Shown here piece by piece: positions 1 through 11,485 of a DNA stretch of 44,584 bases (position 1 is the first letter of the stretch; each line of letters starts with the position of its first letter). Location of the stretch: contig NZ_HG931173.1 of NCBI RefSeq assembly GCF_000582785.1, positions 85,460 through 130,043 on the forward strand. Reading direction: 5' to 3'. The stretch comes from Candidatus Blastococcus massiliensis AP3 (lineage in GTDB: Bacteria; Actinomycetota; Actinomycetes; Mycobacteriales; Geodermatophilaceae). The position numbers were made by a program, and so were the translations under genes. Below the pieces are notes generated by a model that worked only from the letters and a program-made list of their open reading frames with translations, did no database searches and was not told the DNA's origin.

Positions 1-1101
1 GACGTAGCCGCGCCGGGGCACCTGCACCAGGACCGGCGCGTCCGCGGCCAGCGCCTTCCGCGCTGCCTCGTGCGCCAGTGACGGCAGCCGGGCCGAGCGC
101 GCCGCGGCGTCCCGGGCCAGCTCGAAGTCCTCCCCGAGCGCCTGCACCCGGGGCGCGGCGGCGCGCAGCACGGCGCGGTCGGCGACCAGCTCGTGCGCCC
201 AGCCCGACTCGACCAGCAGCGCACCCTCGGCGGTACGGGTGGTCCCGGCGACCACTGCGGCGCAGTCGTCCAGCCAGGCCCGCTGGATCAGCACGTCGCG
301 CGCGTGCGGGTACGGCGCCCGTTCGTCGGCGTGCAGGTCGTCCCCGTCGTCCCACACGACCACCAGGCCCAGGTCGCGGACGGGCGCGAACATGGCCGCG
401 CGCGTGCCCAGCACCACCTGGGCCGCGCCACGCGAGGCGGCCAGGAACGCCCGGTAGCGCTTCTCCGGCGAGTCGTCGGCCCGCAGCACCGTGAAGGAGT
501 GCGCCGGCAGCAGGCCGGCAGCCGCGGCGGCGAGCCGGTCGAGGTCCCGGCCGTCCGGCACGACGACGAGCGAGCCCCGCCGTCCCGACAGCGCCGCGCG
601 GCACAACTCGATGAGCCGGGCCGGCCAGTCCTCCCCGGGCAGCGCCGTCCAGACCGCGCGGGCCGGACGGCCGTCGGCCAGGGCGTCGAGCAGGGCGGGG
701 CCGGCGCCGTACCGGGCGAACCCGGCCGGGTCCGGCGGCTCCGGCAGCGCGTCGGGTGTCGGGCTCTCCCGCTTCTCGGCGTTGGCCCGGCGCGGGGGCA
801 GCGCCAGGCGCAGCACGTCGCCGGCCGTGCCTGCGTAGCGGTCGGCCACGGTGCGCACCAGCCGGGCCACCTGCGGGGTGAGCACCGGCTCCCCGGAGGG
901 CACGTGCGACAGCGGCTGCAGCGTCCCGGCGAACTCGGAGTCGTCGCCCAGCTCCCAGACCACGCCGTCGACCAGCCGGCCGTGGAAGCGCACCCGCACG
1001 CGGCAGCCGGCCGTCACCGTGTCCGCGAACTTCTCCGGTACGGCGTAGTCGAAGGGCCGGTCGAGGTGCGCCAGGGGCACATCGACGACGACCCGGGCCA
1101 C
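1..1101 (-). CDS. priA: Primosomal protein N' (PriA), N-terminal part, truncated by window edge
   Basis: About 367 N-terminal residues are present; the C-terminus runs off the left edge. The start is a GTG at 1101 giving MARVVVDVPLAHLDRPFDYA, the usual PriA 3'-DNA-binding-domain opening; no ATG is available upstream and the true start could be slightly earlier, up to or into the end of metK. PriA restarts stalled replication forks. The helicase region is degenerate: where E. coli PriA has a GxGKT Walker A, this protein reads TALPGEDWPARL, and where DEEH is expected after GTRAAMFAPVRDLG it has WDDGDD. This matches the known actinobacterial PriA form that lacks helicase motifs, so it probably acts as a scaffold, not a motor. 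It follows metK by 46 nt and is probably cotranscribed with it. Confidence 0.85.
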   Translation of the reverse strand, partial: MARVVVDVPLAHLDRPFDYAVPEKFADTVTAGCRVRVRFHGRLVDGVVWELGDDSEFAGTLQPLSHVPSGEPVLTPQVARLVRTVADRYAGTAGDVLRLALPPRRANAEKRESPTPDALPEPPDPAGFARYGAGPALLDALADGRPARAVWTALPGEDWPARLIELCRAALSGRRGSLVVVPDGRDLDRLAAAAAGLLPAHSFTVLRADDSPEKRYRAFLAASRGAAQVVLGTRAAMFAPVRDLGLVVVWDDGDDLHADERAPYPHARDVLIQRAWLDDCAAVVAGTTRTAEGALLVESGWAHELVADRAVLRAAAPRVQALGEDFELARDAAARSARLPSLAHEAARKALAADAPVLVQVPRRGYV

Positions 1102-1147
1102 CAGCTGGCGGCCCGGGTCGTCGGAAGGGACAGGTGCGTCCAGGTGC

Positions 1148-2341
1148 TCAGCCGCCCACGGCCGCGCGCAGCGCGTCGACGCGGTCGAGGCGCTCCCACG
1201 GGAGGTCGACGTCGGTGCGGCCGAAGTGGCCGTAGGCCGCCGTCGGGGCGTAGATCGGGCGCAGCAGGTCCAGGTCGCGCACGATCGCGGCGGGGCGCAG
1301 GTCGAACACCGAGGTGATCGCCTTCTCCAGGACGTCGTCGGCCACGGTGCCGGTGCCGAAGGTCTCGACGAAGAGGCCGACGGGGTGCGCGGCGCCGATC
1401 GCGTAGGCCACCTGCACCTCGCAGCGCTTGGCCAGGCCGGCCGCGACGACGTTCTTGGCCACCCAGCGCATGGCGTAGGCCGCGGAGCGGTCGACCTTCG
1501 ACGGGTCCTTGCCGGAGAAGGCGCCGCCACCGTGGCGGGCCATGCCGCCGTAGGTGTCGACGATGATCTTGCGGCCGGTCAGCCCGGCGTCACCCATGGG
1601 GCCACCGATGACGAACTTGCCGGTCGGGTTCACCAGGAGGCGGTAGCCGTCGGTGGGCAGGCCGAGGGCGGCCAGCTCGGGCTCGACGACGAGCTCCTTG
1701 ATGTCGGGCGCGAGCAGCTGCTCGATGGAGATGTCCTCGGCGTGCTGCGAGGAGACCACCACGGTGTCGACGGCGACCGGCCGGTCGTCCTCGTAGACGA
1801 CCGTGACCTGGGTCTTGCCGTCGGGGCGCAGGTAGGGCACCGAGCCGTCCTTGCGCACCGCCGACAGCCGCCGGGCGAGGCGGTGGGCCAGCGCGATGGG
1901 CAGCGGCATCAGCTCGGGCGTCTCGTCGGTGGCGTACCCGAACATCAGGCCCTGGTCGCCGGCGCCCTGGCGCTCCAGCTCGTCCTCGGCCGACCCGGTG
2001 CGGGCCTCGTAGGCGGTGTCCACGCCCTGGGCGATGTCGGGCGACTGCGCGCCGATCGACACGCTGACGCCGCACGAGGCGCCGTCGAAGCCCTTGCGCG
2101 AGGAGTCGTAGCCGATGCGGAGGACGGTGTCGCGCACGATCGCGGCGATGTCGACGTAGCCGGCGGTGGTGACCTCACCGGCGATGTGCACCTGGCCGGT
2201 CGTGATCATGGTCTCGACCGCGACGCGGCTCTTGGGGTCCTGGGCCAGCATCGCGTCCAGGATCGAGTCGCTGATCTGATCGGCGATCTTGTCCGGGTGC
2301 CCTTCGGTGACCGACTCGGACGTGAAGAGACGGCGTGACAT
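1148..2341 (-). CDS. metK: S-adenosylmethionine synthase
   Basis: A 397-residue cytosolic enzyme making S-adenosylmethionine from methionine and ATP, of full family length. The N-terminal GHPDKIADQ motif (residues 14-22) carries the ATP-binding His15 and Asp17. [15 protein letters not shown] and the phosphate-binding [18 protein letters not shown] are both intact, and the C-terminus ends [17 protein letters not shown]. The ATG at 2341 is preceded by AGGAG at good spacing. It lies downstream of coaBC with a 124-nt gap that holds a 9-bp hairpin (2422-2446), so it may have its own promoter, and upstream of priA. Confidence 0.97.
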   Translation of the reverse strand: MSRRLFTSESVTEGHPDKIADQISDSILDAMLAQDPKSRVAVETMITTGQVHIAGEVTTAGYVDIAAIVRDTVLRIGYDSSRKGFDGASCGVSVSIGAQSPDIAQGVDTAYEARTGSAEDELERQGAGDQGLMFGYATDETPELMPLPIALAHRLARRLSAVRKDGSVPYLRPDGKTQVTVVYEDDRPVAVDTVVVSSQHAEDISIEQLLAPDIKELVVEPELAALGLPTDGYRLLVNPTGKFVIGGPMGDAGLTGRKIIVDTYGGMARHGGGAFSGKDPSKVDRSAAYAMRWVAKNVVAAGLAKRCEVQVAYAIGAAHPVGLFVETFGTGTVADDVLEKAITSVFDLRPAAIVRDLDLLRPIYAPTAAYGHFGRTDVDLPWERLDRVDALRAAVGG

Positions 2342-2421
2342 GTCGGTACTCCTGGGTCGCTGGACACGAGTGGTCGAGCCGCTCGGGGACCACGACTCGC
2401 CACGGAGGCTACCTGGCGCAC

Positions 2422-2446
2422 CGACCCGCCCCGGAACGGCGGGTCG
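2422..2446 (-). terminator. Hairpin between coaBC and metK, possible terminator
   Basis: A perfect 9-bp GC-rich stem (arms 2422-2430 and 2438-2446) with a 7-nt loop lies 20 nt after the coaBC stop. There is no U-run, as is common in high-GC Actinobacteria. It could separate the coaBC transcript from metK. The judgement rests on the inverted repeat alone. Confidence 0.45.
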
Positions 2447-2465
2447 TTCCCCCGGGTGACGCGGG

Positions 2466-3692
2466 TCAGGCCTGCGTCGCGGGCTCGAGCCGCGGGGCGA
2501 CGACGTCCCAGATGCCGGCGGCGACGGTGTCCTTGGTGCCCAGACCGATCTCCGTCGAGGCGCCGTCGGCGGCCAGGACGGCGACCGCGTTGTCGGCGCG
2601 GCCGAAGACCTGCCCGCCGGAGACGTCGTTGACCACGAGCAGGTCGCAGCCCTTGCGGGCCAGCTTGGCGCGGGCGTGGGTCAGGACGTCGGCGTCGTCG
2701 TCACCGGTCTCGGCGGCGAAGCCGACGACCAGTTGGCCGGGTCGACGCTTCGTCACCAGCTCGGCGAGGATGTCGGGGTTGCGGACCAGCGGGACGGAGT
2801 CCGGCTCCCCCGCCGAGTCCTTCTTCATCTTGGCGCCGGCGACGCTGGCCGGGCGGAAGTCCGCGACGGCGGCGCTCATCACCACGACGTCGGCGTCCGC
2901 GGCCTCCGCGTGCATCGCCGACCGCAGCTCCTCGGCGGTCCCGACCGGGACCACCCGGACACCGAACGGCGCCGGCAGCTCGACGTTGGCCGCCACCAGG
3001 ACGACCTCGGCACCGCGGGCGGCGGCCACCCGGGCCAGCGCCCAGCCCTGCTTGCCGGAGGAGCGGTTGCCCAGGTAGCGGACCGGGTCGAGCGGCTCAC
3101 GGGTGCCACCGGCGCTGATGACGACCCGCCGGCCGGCGAGGTCGTGCGCGAGGACGGCGGCACCGGACGTGAGGACCACATCGGCCAGCGCCGCGATGTC
3201 GGCGGGCTCGGGCAGCCGGCCGGGGCCGGAGTCGGGGCCGGTGAGCCGGCCGACCGCGGGCGGCAGGACGACGGCACCGCGGCGGCGGAGGGTGGCGACG
3301 TTGTCCTGCGTGGCCGGGTGCAGCCACATCTCGGTGTGCATCGCCGGCACGAACACCACCGGGCAGTGCGCGGTGAGCAGCGTGGCGGTGAGCAGGTCGT
3401 CCGCGCGGCCGGCGGCGGCGCGGGCCAGCAGGTCCGCGGTGGCCGGGGCGACGACGACGAGGTCGGCGGTCTGCCCGATGCGGACGTGCGCGACTTCGGG
3501 GACGTCGGACCACACGTCGGTGGTGACGGGGTTGCCGGACAGCGCCTCGAAGGTGGCGGCGCCGACGAAGTGCAGCGCGCCCGGCGTCGGGACCACCCGC
3601 ACGTCGTGACCGGCCTCGGTGAACGCGCGCAGCAGCAGGGCGGCCTTGTACGCGGCCACGCCACCGCTGACTCCCAGCACGATCCGGCTCAT
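2466..3692 (-). CDS. coaBC: Bifunctional phosphopantothenoylcysteine decarboxylase / phosphopantothenate-cysteine ligase
   Basis: A 408-residue fusion catalysing two consecutive steps of coenzyme A synthesis: CTP-dependent joining of cysteine to 4'-phosphopantothenate (CoaB) and FMN-dependent decarboxylation of the product (CoaC). The N-terminal flavoprotein half starts [18 protein letters not shown] and includes [12 protein letters not shown] and [12 protein letters not shown], the actinobacterial version of the PAMN motif. The CoaB half starts near residue 190 ([20 protein letters not shown], followed by [11 protein letters not shown]) and carries [15 protein letters not shown]. The ATG at 3692 has GGATGAG upstream. 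The gene follows rpoZ after a 156-nt spacer containing two hairpins. Confidence 0.97.
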   Translation of the reverse strand: MSRIVLGVSGGVAAYKAALLLRAFTEAGHDVRVVPTPGALHFVGAATFEALSGNPVTTDVWSDVPEVAHVRIGQTADLVVVAPATADLLARAAAGRADDLLTATLLTAHCPVVFVPAMHTEMWLHPATQDNVATLRRRGAVVLPPAVGRLTGPDSGPGRLPEPADIAALADVVLTSGAAVLAHDLAGRRVVISAGGTREPLDPVRYLGNRSSGKQGWALARVAAARGAEVVLVAANVELPAPFGVRVVPVGTAEELRSAMHAEAADADVVVMSAAVADFRPASVAGAKMKKDSAGEPDSVPLVRNPDILAELVTKRRPGQLVVGFAAETGDDDADVLTHARAKLARKGCDLLVVNDVSGGQVFGRADNAVAVLAADGASTEIGLGTKDTVAAGIWDVVAPRLEPATQA

Positions 3693-3717
3693 GGGCTCAT
3701 CCTGCCGCAGACACGAC

Positions 3718-3745
3718 GACGCCCCCGGTACCAGCCGGGGGCGTC
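3718..3745 (-). terminator. Perfect 11-bp hairpin in the rpoZ-coaBC gap
   Basis: Arms 3718-3728 and 3735-3745 are perfect reverse complements (GACGCCCCCGG and its complement) around a 6-nt loop. It lies 104 nt after the rpoZ stop and 26 nt before the coaBC start on the minus strand. It has terminator-like strength without a U-run, and it could also act on coaBC translation since it sits in its leader. Confidence 0.5.
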
Positions 3746-3784
3746 CTCATCACAAAGGCGGATGACGTTCTCACGCCACCAGCC

Positions 3785-3846
3785 GCGGCCCCGGTCCGGA
3801 GGCTCGCCCCTGAGCTTGCGAGGGGGTGAGAGGGACCGGGGTCCTT
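3785..3846 (+). repeat. Two-tier hairpin repeat, copy A
   Basis: Outer arms CCCCGGTCC (3789-3797) and GGACCGGGG (3833-3841) enclose a 35-nt insert. The insert forms an inner stem (CTCGCCCC with GGGGGTGAG) and an apical segment GAGCTTGCGAG. The element ends TCCTTTTT, 2 nt from the rpoZ stop codon. It shares layout, apical motif and TCCTT end with copies at 24386-24445 and 41270-41330, while the outer stem bases differ and remain paired. Read on the plus strand it has the hairpin-plus-T-run form of an intrinsic terminator. Confidence 0.7.
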
Positions 3847-3848
3847 TT

Positions 3849-4112
3849 TCAGTTCTCGCCGGCCGTGTGGGTCAGCAGGCCCTCGTTGATCTCGCGCAGC
3901 GCGATCGACAGGGGCTTCTCCTGCGGGGCGGTGTCGACCAAGGGGCCGACGTACTCCAGCAGGCCCTCGGAGAGCTGGCTGTAGTAGGCGTTGATCTGGC
4001 GCGCACGCTTGGCGGCGAAGATGACCAGGCCGTACTTGCTGCTGGTGCGCTCGAGCAGCTCGTCGATCGGCGGGTTGGTGATGCCCTCGGGGGCAGGTGC
4101 GACTCCGGACAC
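3849..4112 (-). CDS. rpoZ: DNA-directed RNA polymerase omega subunit
   Basis: An 87-residue protein of the usual actinobacterial omega length. It helps assemble RNA polymerase by holding the beta' subunit. The conserved core is visible: [35 protein letters not shown] and [14 protein letters not shown]. The start is GTG at 4112, supported by GAGGAGC about 8 nt upstream. It lies between gmk and coaBC, the conserved actinobacterial order. Confidence 0.96.
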   Translation of the reverse strand: MSGVAPAPEGITNPPIDELLERTSSKYGLVIFAAKRARQINAYYSQLSEGLLEYVGPLVDTAPQEKPLSIALREINEGLLTHTAGEN

Positions 4113-4164
4113 GGGCGGGCGTGCTCCTCAGATCGGTTCAGCGGGGGCGGCGGGACCGCGTCCG

Positions 4165-4764
4165 CTATTCGTGAGCGCCGCTGCTCCGGACGTGTCCGGG
4201 CGACGGCGCAGTCAGCAAGCCTACCAACTCGTCCGCGGCACGGGCCACGTCGTCGTTGACGACGACCACGTCGAACTCGTCCGCGGCCTCCAGCTCGGCC
4301 CGCGCGATGGTCAGCCGGGCCTCCTGCACGGCCGCCGGCTCGGAGCCCCGACCGGCGAGACGGTTGACCAGTTCGCCCCAGGACGGTGGGGCCAGGAACA
4401 CCAGCTGGGCCTCGGGCGCGCGCTCGCGCACCTGGCGGGCGCCCTGCAACTCGATCTCCAGGAGCGCGGGGGCGCCGGACCCGAGCCGCTCGCGCAGCGG
4501 GGCGACCGGGGTGCCGTAGCGGTTGCCCGCGTACTCCGCCCACTCGAGCAGACCGTCGGAGGCGATCAGCCGGTCGAACTCGGCGGCGTCGACGAAGTGG
4601 TAGTGGACGCCCGGCACCTCACCGGGGCGAGGGCGCCGGGTCGTCACCGAGACCGAGACCCACACGTCGGGGTGCCGACGCCGGACCTCGGCCACCACGG
4701 TGCCCTTGCCGACCCCGGAGGGCCCCGAGAGCACGGTGAGCCGTGCCGGTGTACCAGTTCCCAC
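4165..4764 (-). CDS. gmk: Guanylate kinase
   Basis: A 199-residue enzyme phosphorylating GMP to GDP with ATP. The P-loop GPSGVGKGT starts at residue 14. The GMP-binding region [23 protein letters not shown] and [15 protein letters not shown] are both intact. The reading frame stays open far upstream, but the family start is the GTG at 4764 (encoding [17 protein letters not shown] after initiation), which has GAGGA 9 nt upstream; longer starts would add out-of-family sequence overlapping mihF. The gene lies 41 nt after mihF and 52 nt before rpoZ. Confidence 0.95.
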   Translation of the reverse strand: MGTGTPARLTVLSGPSGVGKGTVVAEVRRRHPDVWVSVSVTTRRPRPGEVPGVHYHFVDAAEFDRLIASDGLLEWAEYAGNRYGTPVAPLRERLGSGAPALLEIELQGARQVRERAPEAQLVFLAPPSWGELVNRLAGRGSEPAAVQEARLTIARAELEAADEFDVVVVNDDVARAADELVGLLTAPSPGHVRSSGAHE

Positions 4765-4805
4765 GCGTCGTCCTCGTCCGGTCGTGCGTGCGCGCCGGTC
4801 CGGGC

Positions 4806-5132
4806 TCAGCCGACCTGCTCGCCGCCGAACTCCGTCTCCAGCGCGCGGCGCTGGTTGGCACCCAGTCCCCGCACGCGGCGCGTCGGGGAGATCTCCAGGC
4901 GCTCCATGATCTTCGCAGCACGCGCCTTGCCGACACCCGGGAGGGACTCCAGGACCGCCGACACCCGCATCTTGCCGATCACCTCGTCGGTGTCGCCCTG
5001 CTTGAGGACGTCGCCGACGGTGGCGCCCTTGCTCTTCAGCCGTTCGCGCAGTTCGGCCCGCGCCTTGCGGGCGGCGGCGGCCTTCTCGAGTGCGGCGGCG
5101 CGCTGCTCCGGGGACAGGTCGGGAAGGGGCAT
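4806..5132 (-). CDS. mihF: Integration host factor, actinobacterial type (mIHF/sIHF)
   Basis: A 108-residue nucleoid protein, unrelated in fold to E. coli IHF. It binds DNA through a helix-two-turn-helix, seen here as [18 protein letters not shown], followed by the basic [19 protein letters not shown] tail. The ATG at 5132 gives the typical [20 protein letters not shown] start. The frame is open for 38 more codons upstream, but that extension is not family-like; the mycobacterial homologue was also first annotated too long. No clear Shine-Dalgarno sequence precedes the ATG. A 20-nt palindrome lies 22 nt upstream in the leader. mIHF/sIHF shapes the nucleoid and affects development in Streptomyces. 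Confidence 0.93.
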   Translation of the reverse strand: MPLPDLSPEQRAAALEKAAAARKARAELRERLKSKGATVGDVLKQGDTDEVIGKMRVSAVLESLPGVGKARAAKIMERLEISPTRRVRGLGANQRRALETEFGGEQVG

Positions 5133-5153
5133 GGTGCAACCCAATCGTGTCGT

Positions 5154-5173
5154 CGCCGGCAACGTTGCCGGCG
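5154..5173. promoter_or_regulatory. Perfect 20-nt palindrome in the mihF leader
   Basis: CGCCGGCAACGTTGCCGGCG is fully self-complementary and ends 22 nt upstream of the mihF ATG. It could be an operator for a dimeric regulator, an mIHF autoregulatory site, or an RNA stem. Nothing in the sequence decides between these. Confidence 0.45.
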
Positions 5174-5230
5174 TGCTGTTCGCGGATTCGGTCGGAGAGG
5201 GACGGCGTACGGGGCTGAGCCTCACCAGGA

Positions 5231-5259
5231 ACGCTATCCCCGGCAAATCCGCAGGTCAC
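5231..5259 (-). promoter_or_regulatory. Candidate promoter for mihF-gmk-rpoZ
   Basis: On the minus strand, GTGACC (5259-5254) and TAGCGT (5236-5231) are separated by 17 nt. A start near 5224 would give a leader of about 90 nt that contains the palindrome at 5154-5173. It was identified by eye from hexamer similarity only. Confidence 0.4.
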
Positions 5260-5385
5260 CGGTGTCGCGCGCCGAACCCCCGACCGGTCGGCGGCGGGTC
5301 TTCACGAGACGTTCACGACGCCGATCACCCACGGTCATCCTCGCAGGTCAGGAGGGTTTCCGGACGTTCGTGTTCCGGGTGGGTT

Positions 5386-5429
5386 GTGCACCGCTGAACT
5401 GCGCGGTTCCGTCGACACGCCCGGTGCAC
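5386..5429 (-). terminator. Inverted repeat after pyrF, possible end of the pyr operon
   Basis: GTGCACCG (5386-5393) and CGGTGCAC (5422-5429) are perfect arms around a 28-nt loop, starting 17 nt after the pyrF stop. The loop contains a small extra GAAC/GTTC stem. The long loop and absent U-run make it a weak terminator candidate. Confidence 0.35.
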
Positions 5430-5446
5430 GACACGCCGGAGCCCGT

Positions 5447-6325
5447 TCAGCCGGCGAGGGCCTCCGCCCACCGGTCGGCTGCCGCACGGAGCGCCGTGAC
5501 GTCGGGCCCGGCCGCGAGCACGTCGCGGGAGACGGTCGGGACGACGGCGGTGCCGCTGCCGAAGAGCCGGCGCAGGTCGGCGGGCGAGCCCCCCTGCGCG
5601 CCCAGGCCGGGGGCCAGCACCGGACCACCCAGGCCGGTCAGGTCGACGTCGAGCTCCCGGAGGGTCGCCCCGACGACGACGCCGAAGGAACCGGTGGTGG
5701 CTCCGAACCGGCTCGCCATGTCCTGGACCGCGCCGAGGTCGGGCAGCGGGTCGCCGACCACCCAGCCGGGGGTGTTCCAGCCGCGGACGGTGTCGACGAC
5801 GACCTGGGCGACGCTCCGCTCCCCCACCAGGGCGTGCTGGAGCGTGCCGGCGTCCGGGTTGGAGGTCCGGGCCAGCACGAACAGCCCGCCGCCGTGCTGC
5901 CGGGCGGTGTCGACGGCCGGCTGCAGCGAGCCGGGGCCGAGGTAGGGGCTGACCGTCATCGCGTCGACCGCCAGCGGGTGGTCGGGGCGCAGGTAGTCGG
6001 CGTAGGCGTCCATCGTCGAGCCGATGTCGCCCCGCTTGGCGTCGAGCAGCACGAGGGCGCCGGCAGCCCGGGCGCGCGCGACGGCGTCCTCCAGGACGGC
6101 GAGCCCGCGGGAGCCGTGCCGCTCGTAGAACGCCAGCTGCGGCTTGAGGACGGCGACCGAGCCGGCCAGCGCGTCGACGACGGCGTCGGTGAACCGGGCC
6201 AGACCCTCGGGGCTGTCGGGCAGTCCCCACCGCGCCAACAGCGGCGCGTGCGGGTCGATGCCCACGCACAGCGGGCCGCGCTCGGCGACCGAGTCGGCCA
6301 GCCGGGATCCGAACGACGTCGTCAT
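5447..6325 (-). CDS. pyrF: Orotidine 5'-phosphate decarboxylase (long, type 2 subfamily)
   Basis: A 292-residue enzyme performing the last step of UMP synthesis, decarboxylating OMP. GPLCVGIDPHAPLL opens the barrel, and the catalytic segment LLDAKRGDIGSTMDAYADY carries the Lys and Asp residues. GGPVLAPGLGAQGG binds the phosphate. The length fits the long PyrF group found in Actinobacteria. Its ATG at 6325 overlaps the pyrD stop (ATGA). It is the last gene of the operon. Confidence 0.96.
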   Translation of the reverse strand: MTTSFGSRLADSVAERGPLCVGIDPHAPLLARWGLPDSPEGLARFTDAVVDALAGSVAVLKPQLAFYERHGSRGLAVLEDAVARARAAGALVLLDAKRGDIGSTMDAYADYLRPDHPLAVDAMTVSPYLGPGSLQPAVDTARQHGGGLFVLARTSNPDAGTLQHALVGERSVAQVVVDTVRGWNTPGWVVGDPLPDLGAVQDMASRFGATTGSFGVVVGATLRELDVDLTGLGGPVLAPGLGAQGGSPADLRRLFGSGTAVVPTVSRDVLAAGPDVTALRAAADRWAEALAG

Positions 6326-7260
6326 CGGTGTGCGTACCCCACTGCCTCGCGCAGGCTCGGGAACCCGCGCTGCTCGAGTGCGGCGGCCAGCTCCGCGTGG
6401 ATGCGGCCGAGCGCCGACGGATCGTTGAAGACGGCGGTGCCCACCGAGACGGCCGACGCCCCGGCGAGCACGAACTGCAGCGCGTCCAGACCGGACCGGA
6501 TGCCGCCCATGCCCAGGATCGGCACCTCCGGCAGCGCCGCGTGCACCTGCCACACGCAGCGCAGCGCCACCGGCCGGATCGCCGGGCCGGAGAGGCCGCC
6601 GGTGATCCCGCCCAGCAGCGGCTTCATCGTGTCGGGGTCGATGACCAGACCGAGCAGGGTGTTGATCATCGACAGGCCGTCGGCGCCGGCGTCCACCACG
6701 GCCCGGGCGACGGAGACGATGTCGGTGACGTCGGGGCTGAGCTTGGCGTAGACCGGCTGGGCCGGGTCGGCGGCGGCGCGCACCGCGGACACGACGTCGG
6801 AGGCGGCGACCGGGTCGCAGGCGAACACCTCGCCCCGGCTCTCCACGTTCGGGCAGCTGATGTTCACCTCCAGCCCGGCCACGCCCGGCACCCCGCGTAG
6901 CCGGGTGGCCAGCTCGGCGAAGTCCTCGACGCGGACGCCGGCGATCGAGACGAACGCGCGCGCCCCCCGTTCGGCGAGCCAGGGCAGCTCGCCGGCGAGG
7001 AGACCCTCGATGCCCGGTCCCTGCAGGCCGATCGAGTTGAGCATGCCGCTGGGCGTCTCGGCCATCCGCGGGGTGGGCCGGCCGGAGCGCGGCCGCAGCT
7101 GCACCGACTTGGTCACCACCGCGCCGATGGCGGTCAGGTCCACGAACGGCTCCAGTTCCCGGCCGAAGGCCGAGCAACCGGAGGCGGTCAGCACCGGGCT
7201 GGGGATCGACACCCCGCCCAGCGCGGTCGACATGTCGACGGCGGTCTGCACGGTGGTCAC
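6322..7260 (-). CDS. pyrD: Dihydroorotate dehydrogenase, class IB catalytic subunit
   Basis: A 312-residue FMN enzyme oxidising dihydroorotate to orotate. The class I signature NISCPNVE carries the catalytic Cys, and YAKLSPDVTDI, INTLLG and GMGGIRSGLDALQF are FMN- and substrate-binding segments. There is no N-terminal membrane extension of the class 2 type. The adjacent electron-transfer gene pyrK marks it as the NAD-linked IB form. The start is GTG at 7260, overlapping the pyrK stop as GTGA; an ATG nine codons later (7233) is possible. Mycobacterium uses a class 2 PyrD encoded elsewhere, so this is a real difference in pathway wiring. Confidence 0.95.
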   Translation of the reverse strand: MTTVQTAVDMSTALGGVSIPSPVLTASGCSAFGRELEPFVDLTAIGAVVTKSVQLRPRSGRPTPRMAETPSGMLNSIGLQGPGIEGLLAGELPWLAERGARAFVSIAGVRVEDFAELATRLRGVPGVAGLEVNISCPNVESRGEVFACDPVAASDVVSAVRAAADPAQPVYAKLSPDVTDIVSVARAVVDAGADGLSMINTLLGLVIDPDTMKPLLGGITGGLSGPAIRPVALRCVWQVHAALPEVPILGMGGIRSGLDALQFVLAGASAVSVGTAVFNDPSALGRIHAELAAALEQRGFPSLREAVGYAHR

Positions 7261-8137
7261 GGTCGGGTCACTCCCATCGCGTCGGCGCCGACGACGTCCC
7301 AGGGCAGGGTCCCGACGTCGTCGAAACGCACCCGGTCCCCGCCGAAGACGGGCCCCTCGGTGCAGGACCGGGACAGCCGGGTCTGCCCGTCCTCCCCCAC
7401 GACCGGCAGCACGCAGGTCATGCAGACCCCGATGCCGCAGGCCATCGACTCCTCGACGGCGACGTAGGACGGGATGCCCCGCGCGGTGGCGGCGTCGGCG
7501 ACCGCCTGCAGCATGCGCATCGGACCGCAGGCGTAGACGACCCCGCAGTCGGGCAGCAGCTCGTCGACGGCGAGGGTGACCAGGCCCCGGCGGCCGGAGC
7601 TGCCGTCGTCCGTGGTGACGGCGAGGGTGTCGACGAGGCCGGTGAGCTCCTGCACGGAGCACAGCCGGTCGGCGGCCGCGGCACCGGCGACGGCGGCGAC
7701 CTCGTGTCCCGCGGCCTTCAGCTGCGCGGCCAGCCCCACGAGCGCCGCGGCGCCGTAGCCACCGCCCACCAGCAGCGCGCGGGCGCTCGCCGGGGGCGCC
7801 GGGAACGGCCGGCCGAGCGGGCCGACGACGTCGACGGTGTCCCCGACCCGGCGCTGGGTGAGCCAGGTGGATCCCGGTCCGGCGGCCGAGACGACGACGG
7901 TCACCACGCCGTCCTCGGCGGTGCTGATCGCGATCGAGCGACGCAGCAGCAGGCCGGAGGTCTCCCCGCCGACGGCGAAGGCGACGAACTGACCGGGCTG
8001 GGCGCGCTCGGCGATCTCGGGCGCGGCCAGCCGCAGCTCCACGTAGGCGTCCACCGGGCGGGCGCCGACCACCTCGACGGTGCGCTGCACCGGCGCCGCG
8101 TCCGCCTGCGGCGCCGGCGTCGTCAGGTGCTCCGCCG

Positions 8138-8141
<4 letters not shown>
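7257..8141 (-). CDS. pyrK: Dihydroorotate dehydrogenase electron transfer subunit
   Basis: A 294-residue flavoprotein of the ferredoxin-reductase family that passes electrons from PyrD to NAD. The FAD-binding region includes [11 protein letters not shown] and [10 protein letters not shown]; the nucleotide-binding fold begins [30 protein letters not shown] follows. The [2Fe-2S] cluster cysteines are [16 protein letters not shown] plus [10 protein letters not shown]. The start GTG at 8141 overlaps the carB stop (GTGA). It lies directly before pyrD, the standard IB pairing. Confidence 0.94.

Positions 8142-11484
<3,343 letters not shown>

Positions 11485-11485
<1 letters not shown>

Larger units (their letters stand above)
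5133..5446. other. Intergenic region between pyrF and mihF (314 nt)
   Basis: No protein or RNA gene is supported here. Reading along the minus strand it holds an inverted repeat after pyrF (5386-5429), a candidate sigma-70-like promoter (5231-5259) and a perfect palindrome (5154-5173) in the predicted mihF leader. The layout fits the end of the pyr operon and an independent promoter for mihF-gmk-rpoZ. Confidence 0.6.

Noticed and set aside
2342-2465. SAM riboswitch upstream of metK
   Set aside because: The leader has small hairpins but no recognisable SAM-I, SAM-II or SAM-IV core.
2676-4259. Plus-strand open frame of about 527 codons opposite coaBC and rpoZ
   Set aside because: Low-complexity shadow; the minus-strand genes are certain.
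5133-5246. Longer N-terminus for mihF
   Set aside because: The extension runs through the leader palindrome and the candidate promoter and does not resemble the family; the 108-residue form matches the known size.
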